Source of the DNA: Sesamum alatum
Lineage: Eukaryota > Streptophyta > Magnoliopsida > Lamiales > Pedaliaceae
NCBI GenBank assembly: GCA_034509735.1
Contig: JACGWO010000006.1
Coordinates: 8,509,001 to 8,573,000 of the forward strand
Length of the DNA: 64,000 bases
Direction of reading: 5' to 3'
Under the pieces are notes generated by a model that did no database searches, was not told where the DNA came from, and saw only the letters and a program-made list of their open reading frames with translations. The position numbers were made by a program, and so were the translations under genes. Below are positions 55,500 to 64,000 of the stretch, one piece after another (position 1 is the first letter of the stretch; each line of letters opens with the position of its first letter).

Positions 55500-56790
55500 T
55501 TAGTTGAGTTGACTTAGGAGAGGACATTTTTGCTTAAGTAGAGGAAGGATAGATTCCATAATTCTACCGGAAGTCTCAGCTTTCACTAGTGTTTGCAGCA
55601 GGAGATTGTTAGTGCATATAATAATAGAATGTGGTAAGATATAAAGATGTAACTTTCTTGCGGTTATTAACAGGGCAAATACCAATTTTTCTACCTAAGA
55701 GTACCATTGTGAACAACGGCATGCAATACCTTGCCGAAGTAGTAGATGGGCTTTTATATTACATCTTTTTCCTTAATGAGCATGGAACTTATGGCTTGTT
55801 AGGCACATAGATATAGATATAATGGTTCACCTAGTGAAGGTTTAGTAATTAGGATAAGCTCGGCCAGGTAGAGCTTCAAGTCCTAGAAGGCTTGCTGACA
55901 ATCCTCATCTCAGGTGAAGTCCTTCGTCTTCCTTAGTACTTTGAAGAAGCACAGGTTGCGCCGCACTCCATAGAGCAGGATATAAACCTGCCAAGGGAAA
56001 TTATGTGGCCAGCAAGTCTCTGTACCTCATTGAGGTTGGTGGGAGCTTTCATCCCTCGGGTGACTCATATCTTATCCGGGTTGACCGTAAGGCCTTTCTC
56101 ATCACCATGTAGCCTAGGAAGCATCTACTTTGGACGCTAAAAGCACACTTTGCTGGTTTCAGTTTTATATGATATTTCATCATTATTCTGAGAGTCTCAG
56201 CAAGGTCAGTGATGTGGTTGTCAACATGAATGCTCTTAACCAGCATGTCGTCAACGTAGACCTCCATGTTGTGTTGAGTTGTTCCCAGAACATGTGTCTA
56301 CCAGCCGCTAGTAAGTAGCACCTGTATTTTTTAGACTAAAGGGCTTAATAATTTGACATTATGCTCCCATTGACGTGATGCAACTTACTTGATTCTGATC
56401 GTCAATGTTAATCATGATTGATGATAGCCCTATGTTGCATCCATTAGACTCAACAATTCATGACCAGAAGTGGAATCCACCAGTTGGTCTATTCGGGAAA
56501 TATGGCAAGAATCTTTAGGGCAAGCTTTGTTAACATCCCTAAAGTCTACACACATGCACCATTTGTTCCCTGGCTTGGGGACAAGCACGAAAACTGGATA
56601 AAAATTCTGGAAGTTGAATCTCCTTGATGTGCCTCGCAGTGATGAGCTTACGAACCTCCTCCAAGATGACCTTTTCCTTTTTAGGACCGAAATGTCTTTT
56701 CTTTTGTTTCAAAAAAAGGGAATGATGCATCCAAGTTCAAGCTGTGCACCACGATACTAGGGTCGATCTCCACCAAGTCGTGGGCAGACT
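55500..56790 (-). pseudogene. G5 gypsy reverse transcriptase and RNase H remnant
   Basis: Minus strand. Near 56730-56560: FLKQKKRHFGPKKEKVILEE and VRKLITARHIKEIQ, the RT N-terminal part. The active site MEVYVDDMLVKS is at 56267-56232, then HITDLAETLRI, KLKPAKCAFS and CFLGYMV. RNase H is visible at about 55900-55500 (WDEDCQQAF-like, KPIYYFGKVLHA, LITARKLHLYILPHS, KAETSGRI). Frameshifts and stops throughout. Closest to G1/G2. Confidence 0.87.
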
Positions 56791-57722
56791 ATAGACGTCC
56801 ATGTTTTCCTACAAACGAGTGGTTAGATGCCCTACTAATTCAGGGCGCAACTGGGAGCCAGTCCTGGTAGTCTTGTCCGGCTCTCCTCATACTAGTTGGA
56901 TACTAAGCAGCTCTTTTGCAGGCTGTACTCAAGCAAAAACCTCATTTCGTTGCTTATCATACTGCATAGATTTCTATCCCTTCTCTCTGTTGCACAAAGG
57001 TGGATCTACCTCCATAACCTTGGTACTGCCTCCTTTCACGGACTCAACATAGAATTTTTATAGGGTGTACTGATCACCTATAACTTCCCCCACTCCTGCT
57101 ACAGTAGGAAACTTCAGCTTTATGTGATAAGTGGAGATTATAGCTTAAAGGCGTTCAACGCTGGTTGCCCGAGAATGACATTGTATGCTGAAGGTATGTC
57201 CACTATGAAGAAGCAGATCATCTTAGTCTTCCTGGTGCGCTCCATTCCTAAGATAGGGGGAGCAAAATATCTATCCTAAGGGATGTTTGACTTCCCCTGC
57301 AAAACCATATAGCAAAGTGTCTATCGATTCAAGCGGCGTATTGTTGAGCTCTATATGGCAGAAGACCTCATAAAATAGGATATCTGGTTAGGCGTCCAGA
57401 ATCCATAAAAATACGTTGAATATTATAGTTAGCTAAAGTAGAAGAAATAACAAGAGCATCATTATGAGGTAAGTGAACTCCGTAGGTATCAGTAGGTTGG
57501 AAATAGATCGTGGGATCCCCTGTTGATACTTTCATTCTGGCAGCACAAGCATATATCCATGTAGCTATCTTAGAATTCCCATCAGTGGGCTCTCCTAGTA
57601 TCATGTGGCTCACCCCTTTAGCAGGTATGTTTTCTAGGCTTTGTTCCTTAGTAGGAGTCTTTTCCTTTTGGTGTTCCCTCCTTGAGGAATCAACACATCG
57701 ATGTCTGTCTATGGTCATCAAC
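56791..57722 (-). pseudogene. G5 protease and protease-RT linker remnant
   Basis: Minus strand. In the frame at 57721-57368: DPTIYFQPTDTYGVHLPHND, ALVISSTLANYNIQ and FMDSG, where the catalytic D-S-G is intact, unlike G2. Then, in other frames, FIVDIPSAYNVILGQPALNA near 57230-57150 and LKFPTVAGVGE near 57120. The linker DKTTRTGSQL-like text is near 56880. The 5' end is cut at 57722, where a copia LTR fragment begins. Confidence 0.83.
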
Positions 57723-57903
57723 TGTTAGAATAGGTGACCAGAAAGCTAATTAGGTTGGCCTTTATGTAATCTATTTGACAACTCGATATATTGTAATATT
57801 ATGTAATGAACAAAATGGATATTTGTTACCATTGGTATTGTCATTATTGTGCTTATTCTTGTATGTTAATGTCTATTCACATATATCATAACAAAGCCCA
57901 TAA
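57723..57903 (+). repeat. Copia LTR 5' fragment
   Basis: Starts TGTTAGAATAGGTGACC exactly, as the Copia-1 LTRs do, and follows them for about 180 bp to acaaagcccata. It then stops in AT-rich DNA. Confidence 0.88.
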
Positions 57904-60180
57904 TATATACTGTATTTATTTAAATTTTATTTAAAAATTAAAATAATATTTATAATTTAAAAATTAATTTTTCTTTCTATAAATGTATAGTTTTTGTAAT
58001 TTTTATTTATAAATAAATTAGTTACTGATTTACTAAAATAATAGTGTGAAAATTATTTACTAATTACTAAAATAATAGTGCAAAAAATTATTTACTAATT
58101 TACTAAGATAATAATGTATTACAATATTTGTGACACTAAATAATAATATTTATTAATAATATATAATTAACATAAATAAATAGTAATAAAACTTATTTGG
58201 CTTCTTAAGAAATTATACTAAAAGATTAAATATTATAATTATTTTTATTTATTTTAAGTCAAATTGGAGTTATTGAATTTTTTTTTTTTTGAGTGGGTAG
58301 AGTTATTGAAGTTAAATGCCATTTGTGTTATTTATATTAGAAACAAGGGTAAATTGGACATTTTCGCTTACCAAACTGGGTGAAAAGCTGAAAGAAGCTC
58401 TACCACTCTCACATCCGCTAGTGAATCCACTCTCCATTAAAAATTGACGGAACGAGTTTTTTTTTTTTGCTGAATTGTACATATCACAAGGGGGTTTTAG
58501 TCTATTTCTTTAATATAGGGGGTGTTTTTTGCAACTTCGCGAAAATATAGGGGGGATTTTTACATTTTACCCTAATAAATATATAATATATATAATATAT
58601 ATATATAATGGCAGTGAGAAGGGCAAATTTTTTCAAAAAAGATGCAGTTTTCAAACCTATCTTCGCAGTAACGCGCATTTACCACCACTAATCCTGATCT
58701 CGGGGGGTTTTCTATACTTTTTTTTTTTCATATCACAGGAGATGTAACTGATACTTCATTTTTTACAGGAACTTTTTTAATATTTCTATTATCACAGGGA
58801 TCTTTGTATTTTTACCTATTTAATTTAGACGAGCTATGCATATAAAAATGTTGGTCTATGTACAAGAATATCTAATAATTGTTTGGTTCTTTCAACAACA
58901 GTCGAAAATTACTTGGGATTCTTTATGACAATTTATGCTTTTCTTTTTCATATTTCATTTATTAATAAGATACGCATTAAATGTATGCAAGTGTGGCCAA
59001 CAAGTTTTGTTATCGAGATCTACAATCAGATCTGACCGTATCTTTTGCTTGCTGCCGACGACAATACTTTGGATTCTTTCGTTAATTTATTAAACCGTAG
59101 TACGTGTCCACGTGAAACCCCTTAATTATTAGGAAAAAAATTATTTTTTAGTCCGCTAAATAAACTTAATATTAATTTTAATTTGATAATTATGCTTATT
59201 TTTTCTTACGTCAAAAAACTTGTAAAATTGAATGAGATTTAATCCTCCGATGATCGATTTTTGCTTTCTTGGCCGAAAATATTACATAGCATGCCAACTA
59301 ATATATTTTGAGAATTTTTAAACCTATGAGACAATTGAAATGAGATGGATTTTAACTTAAATTATATTATATATATATATACTTATAATTTTCAAAAAAG
59401 TATTATTTTGAAAAAAAATTAACCCCCCACCCAGCCCCACGCCTGCCCCCCAACCCAGACCCATGCTCCCCCGCCACCTACCCTCCCTCCCCCTTCCCCG
59501 CCGCCTACTCTCCTCATCCCCACCCCCTCGGCACTACCCGCATAATGGGGAAACAATGTTGAGGGTGCCATTATACATGTGGTCATGTGTCATTATATTT
59601 GGTTGTACACATGTATAAGTTGTCGAAAATTAACTAAATAGTTGCCACGTGGGTATTTTTCAGTTAATTTTCAGAATGTCGCCGGAAAATTGAGTAAAAA
59701 AAATCATAATTCGCACTAAATTTCATCAATTTTGCAAGTTACTGAACTTATAAAAAAATTGGCATAGTTACCAGAATAAAACTAATATTATGCATACCTA
59801 GCGAACTTAATATTAGGTATTATTTTTAATAAATTAATTTATTATTATAGGATAAGATCTATTCATCTTCACCATGTTTCTTGTTTAAGGACTATTCACA
59901 CAATGTTTATTTGAATTAATTTAAAATAACAAAAATTTATATAACATTTAATTACTTAATTTGTATGAATTAGAAAGTCTTAGATCAATTAGAAAAGTAA
60001 TTATAGGATATAATTTAAATATATTAAAATTTTAAGGGATTAAATTTAAATCTTATAAAAATTTTACAGTTAAATTATATTCAAGTTTAAAAATTAAGGG
60101 ATTAAATTTTAAATTTTATAAAATTAAGAAAAGAAAAGGAAATATTAGTCAAAGGCGAAAGTTGAGAGGGAATGGTGAGG
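57904..60180. other. AT-rich region with MULE-like phrases and a C-rich block
   Basis: No gene is seen. Phrases such as atcacaagggggttttag (about 58486), atataggggggattttta (58544) and atcacagggatctttgt (58791) resemble MULE-2 termini. A C-rich, gene-unlike block lies at 59420-59560. The remainder is AT-rich, with several short TA and T runs. I could not delimit any element. Confidence 0.45.
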
Positions 60181-60585
60181 GGATAACATACGAGATTTGG
60201 ACTATTGTTTTGTAGAAGCAAGTTCTTTTACCTCTGCACACATCTTTTCTTTCTTTCATTTGATCCTACTCAGATAAGGCCTTAGAATTTTAAATAGTTA
60301 TTAATGGAGGAAACATCAAGAAAGGCAAGACTTGCTAAATTAGCATAATACATCAGATTACCATAATAGTTTTGGAAGACTAATTTCAGCCATGTAATCG
60401 GGGTAGGCAAGGGATAAAGTAGTACTTTACCCTACCTCCCTTAAATAGAACATTTTCTCATTAGTATAATTACCCCCTCATTTGTTCATAGAGGAGGGAC
60501 TTTGGCTCGTAAGAATTCTAGTGAAATGTGTTGGATCACACTCACACAATACAAATTTAGTCGATCTCGCTTTTCAACGACTTCA
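60181..60585 (+). repeat. G6 5' LTR (left end not determined)
   Basis: Sequence before the G6 primer site. It ends acgacttca at about 60585 and has a TATA-like ccttaaatag near 60438. The left boundary is a guess: no inverted terminus or target duplication could be matched, because the 3' LTR is outside the window. Confidence 0.4.
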
Positions 60586-60587
60586 AC

Positions 60588-60606
60588 TTGGCGCGTCTAT
60601 GGGAAA
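60588..60606 (+). promoter_or_regulatory. G6 primer-binding site
   Basis: TTGGCGCGTCTATGGGAAA, a one-base-shorter variant of the Tat primer site seen at 21618. Just upstream of the gag start. Confidence 0.75.
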
Positions 60607-60627
60607 GCGACAATTCAACATTTGAGG

Positions 60628-62330
60628 ATGAACACTAGGTCAAGAGCAAGAAACGATAACAGGGCCTTGGCGAGCTCGAGGAGATCTTCGAGCATACACC
60701 CTAGGAAGAAATCCAGCAACCACACAACCAAAAGCGAGATGAGCAGGAAGAGCAGCGAGAGTAGGAGCAAGCTCCTCTTCCTCTCATGCTCCAACGCACA
60801 CCTGAGGCCCTTCAGCAGATGATTAAAGATGCTTCAGCACAGGCTGCGTCAAGGGCAATCATCCAATATATCGCGGAGCACGCCATGCCGCCGAGACCCC
60901 CTCGTCATCCTCACAGGGGTCCCAGGGCGGCCTGACATCTGTGAATAGCGGATAGAGGGAAACTAATCAACAAGGAGGTGACCACCTCAAAGAAGAAGTG
61001 GAGAGCAGGCTTCCCTACCGGAAGGGGATCTGCCCCCACCACCATCAAGGGATGCACCACTGAGAGAGAGCATGGATCCCTAAAAATGAACAAAGCGACC
61101 GCTAGACAGGCTAGTTTAGATGGGATAGAAAGCCACCAGGCTTTAGCCTTAGCCGTAGCGCCCCCTAAGTGGAGTCCTTTTTCCACCCACATCCTGGCAG
61201 AGGCTACCCAACCCAAAATCAAGATCCCAAACCTCAGCGAGTATGACGGGACTAAAGACCCATAATATCATTTGATCGCTTCCTGGCGAAGGTAGATTTG
61301 TTAGCTATCAGCGATGTAACATATTGTAAGTTTTTTTGAACTACTCTAGCCGGAAAAAACTATAATTTGGTTCAACCAGTTTTCTGTTGGAACAATAGAC
61401 AACTTCGAGGATTTCTCCTAACGATGTTTGCATCACTTTGAAATAAATAAGAGATATCCAAAGACCGCCTCGTATTTGGTCACAATAATCCAACGAGAGC
61501 AGGAAAGTCTACGAGAATATGTACAAAGATTCTATGAGGCCGTCATGGAAGTCCCTCATGTCAACCACGAGCTCCTAGCGAGTATCGTGCAACAAAATCT
61601 GCGCAAGGGAAGGTTCCGATAATCTATACCTGGGTAACCCCCTACCATGCTAGACGACCTCCTAGCACGGGCGGAGAAATACATGCGGATTGAAGAAACT
61701 TCAGGCATAAGGAATGCAACTCCTTCAGAAAGAAGAGCAACCGAGGAATGCAACTCGGGCCCCTAGAGAAGATAGAATAATCAAAGAGATCGGAAGTGTG
61801 TGCCTTCCAATGAATTGATCCGATAAACCCCGCTAAAAGCACCCCGCGTTGAGATTCTCAGAGTAGTAAAACAACAAGGGATAGTTCAATGGCCCCTCCG
61901 CATGGGGGAGAACCCCAAGAGAATGAATTAGGATAAGTATTGCCTATTCCACAAAAACCATGGACATAGCACGGAAGATTGCTTCCACCTAAAGAATGAA
62001 ATAGAGAAGTTGATCCAGCGTGGTTACCTGAAAGAGTACATGGATCATAGTAGTCCACCTCAAGAGGAGGCTTCAAAACCTCTGCGAATAGGACACGGAA
62101 AGGAGGCAAGAAGCGATAAGTCAAACTAAGATAACCTCTTAACTGCGGGAGTAATTGGAGTCATATATCCAGGAGACCCGCGCGGGGAGACTCAGGCGGG
62201 GCAAGGAAGGCCGCACTAAGGGCGGTAAGCAACCTTGCAGATAGCTCATTTAGTTCAGAAGTTATGATGAGCGAAGGCGCGCAAGAGGAACACAACATAG
62301 TTTTTGGTCTCTAAGACCTAGAAAAACATA
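60628..62330 (+). pseudogene. G6 gag remnant
   Basis: ATG 60628 opens MNTRSRARNDNRALASSRRS, then frameshifts. The gag core is seen as KIPNLSEYDGTKDP (61222-61263), then near 61440-61620 KRYPKTASYLVTIIQREQES and LREYVQRFYEAVMEVPHVNH. The zinc knuckle is [14 protein letters not shown] at 61941-61982, followed by [21 protein letters not shown] different Tat subfamily from G1/G2. Several stops, so inactive. Confidence 0.85.
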
Positions 62331-62770
62331 TCCCTACGAATAACGATGCAGTAGTGATCTCCGCAACCATCTCAAACTTCTAGGTCATGAAGGTCTTGGT
62401 GGATAGCATTAGCTCAGCAGACGTCATTTCCTACAAGGCTTTTCCTCAAATAGGGATCAACAACGCCCAACTGACACCAGTTAACACGCTATTGACAAGC
62501 TTTAGTAGAGATGTGGTGGAACCGCTGGGAGAGGTCGTACTGCCTATGTCATTGGGCTCGTACCCAAAATGAGTTACAAAGATGGTGACATTTGTAGTAA
62601 TAGAAGCCCCGTCCGCGTACAGCGTCATACTGGGAAGACCCAACTTGAACTCTTTTCAAGCCATAGCCTCCACATATCATCTAAAGTTAAAATTTCCAAC
62701 CCCAGTTGGAATCGAAGAAGAACTGAGGGATAGAAGACAGGCGAGGCAATGCTATGCCAATTCCTTGTGA
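62331..62770 (+). pseudogene. G6 aspartic protease remnant
   Basis: Frame 62387-62572 carries VLVDSISSADVISYKAF: the catalytic Asp is kept but the Gly of D-S-G is Ile. After a stop the next frame has MVTFVVIEAPSAYSVILGRP (62582-62641) and LKLKFPTPVG. One stop divides it. Confidence 0.83.
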
Positions 62771-62879
62771 GCGGGCCTAAGCGGTCAGCCAACAAGACAA
62801 TCTACGAAGAAGCAAAACCAAAACAAGGAAAAATCCCCTATGGTAACTAATCCCCATAACACCCTAAAGAGAGCATCTG

Positions 62880-64000
62880 TCAAAGAAAACGAGGAATAGG
62901 AGACCAATGAAGCTAAGAAAAGGAGAATTGAGGAGTAGAGGTTGGAAGCTTTAGAGGAAGTAAGAATAGTAGAACTTTCTCAAGAACATGACCATAAAAC
63001 GATGACGATGGGAACGCTACTAAGCCCACACCTAGAAGAAACGTTGATCACTTTCTTACAAAAGAACGTCAACCCATTTACATGGGACGCTGCCGATATG
63101 CAAGCAATCAATCTAAGAGTAATGGTGCATAAACTGAATGTAAAGCGAGAAAAAGGGCCTTCGGCACTCAGAGGAGCTGGGCGATTAAACAAGAAGTGAA
63201 CAAATTGCTGGGTATAGGCTATATACGGCCGGTACATTACCCAGAGTGGCTCACCAACGTTGTATTAGTCGCAAAAGCTAATGGCAAGTGGAGGATGTGC
63301 ATTGACGTCATGTACTTGTACCCGTTGCCCCTCATTGATGCTTTAATCGACTCAACGTCGTGATGCGAAATAATGAGTTTCCTTGATGCCTTTCAAGGAT
63401 ACAACTGGATTCAGTTATCCCATGAAGATCAGGAAAAACGAGTTTTGTAATAGACCAAGGGATTTTCTGTTACGCGTCATGCCCTTTAGACTTAAGAACG
63501 CAGGGGCAACATACCAAGGACTTGTGAACAACATGTTCCATGAGCAAATCGGAAGGAATATGGAGGTCTATATCGATGACATGTTGGTCAGAAGTCATAG
63601 GAGGGACGACCACGTCAAGGACGTGAAAGAATGCTTCGATATATTGCAACACTTTGGGATGAACTTGAATCCGACAAAATGCACTTTCGGAGTATGCTAG
63701 GGAAAGTTCTTGGAATTCATGATTTCACAGACGGGAATAAAAGGCCAATCTCGAGAAAATCAAGGCAACCATGGAGATACAACCACCAAAAACCATCCGG
63801 GAAGTTCAAAAGTTGATGGGGAGGCTAGTAGCACTCAACCGTTTGATCTCTCGGTCTTTAGACAAGGGGATCCCTTTCTTCGAGGCATTAAAGAAAATAG
63901 AAAACTTCCAATGGATGTCGCAATGTCAAGAGGCGTTCGAGGAACTAAAAGATTACCTCGCATCCCCAACGTTATTAATGAAACCTAGAGACGGGGAGGT
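62880..64000 (+). pseudogene. G6 reverse transcriptase, runs off the window
   Basis: The linker (ISPHL-like, FLQKNVNPFTWDAADMQA at about 63050-63103) leads to RT: EVNKLLGIGYIRP near 63197, GKWRMCIDV near 63286, SFLDAFQGYN near 63373, FRLKNAGATYQGLVNNMFHE and the YIDDMLVRS box at about 63569-63597, with MNLNPTKCTFGV in the same frame. Thereafter it is split into overlapping frames up to the window end (KENRKLPM, FEELKDYLASP-like). Frameshifts near 63460 and 63700. Confidence 0.88.

Noticed and set aside
57904..60180. Defined MITEs or MULE ends in the AT-rich region.
   Set aside because: Suggestive phrases exist, but no inverted pair or target duplication could be matched by eye.
1..64000. A new defence, biosynthetic or regulatory gene system.
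   Set aside because: Apart from one glycosyltransferase and a damaged GRF-finger gene, all coding text belongs to known transposon families; there is no gene cluster to support a new system.

Overview
The window is repeat-dominated nuclear DNA of a flowering plant, most likely a eudicot. It contains Ty1/copia and Ty3/gypsy (Tat-lineage) LTR retrotransposons, Mutator-like elements (MULEs), MITE-like elements, AT-rich spacers and one intact plant UDP-sugar glycosyltransferase. I see no rRNA, tRNA, CRISPR or bacterial operon structure. The species cannot be named from sequence alone.

Layout. 1-2982: 3' part of a decayed copia element with a probable 3' LTR. 2983-4614: AT-rich DNA with a CACTA-like piece. 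4615-about 10600: a MULE with transposase N-terminus and C-terminus (the catalytic core is missing) and an opposite-strand GRF zinc-finger gene. This MULE was split by a 2456-bp copia solo LTR flanked by a perfect 5-bp target duplication. 10611-20362: a gypsy LTR fragment, AT-rich repeats, a MULE-like end, then a 5'-truncated Tat-lineage gypsy element (G1) with RT, two RNase H domains, integrase, a 43-bp tandem array, an antisense ORF (aORF) and a 3' LTR. 20363-44365: a small MITE-like element split by a second Tat element (G2, 20845-44318, TSD ATCTC on both sides). G2 itself carries a complete-length copia insertion (Copia-1, 27149-37419, TSD GCACA) and a 5'-truncated copia (Copia-2, 38701-41863) next to a 151-bp duplication. 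44319-46790: the only convincing host gene, a single-exon UDP-glycosyltransferase of UGT72 type on the minus strand, with a TATA box and a poly(A) signal. 46795-52380: a third gypsy fragment (G3) whose RT is interrupted by a 3970-bp non-autonomous MULE (9-bp TSD AAGTTGAAA) that carries nested elements of its own. 52386-57903: a reverse copia LTR, a minus-strand gypsy remnant (G5) with its plus-strand aORF, and a copia LTR fragment. 57904-60180: AT-rich DNA. 60181-64000: start of another gypsy element (G6) that runs off the window.

How it fits together. Target-site duplications and interrupted reading frames give a relative order: the MITE is older than G2, which is older than Copia-1 and Copia-2; G3 is older than MULE-2, which is older than its nested element; MULE-1 is older than the solo LTR. 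All mobile-element proteins here are broken by stops and frameshifts. I did not find a convincing new functional system. The points most worth following are the glycosyltransferase with His in place of Gln at the last position of its sugar-donor motif, a spliced antisense ORF shared by the Tat elements, the layered insertions, a promoter duplication inside the solo LTR, and a chimeric junction at 38700.
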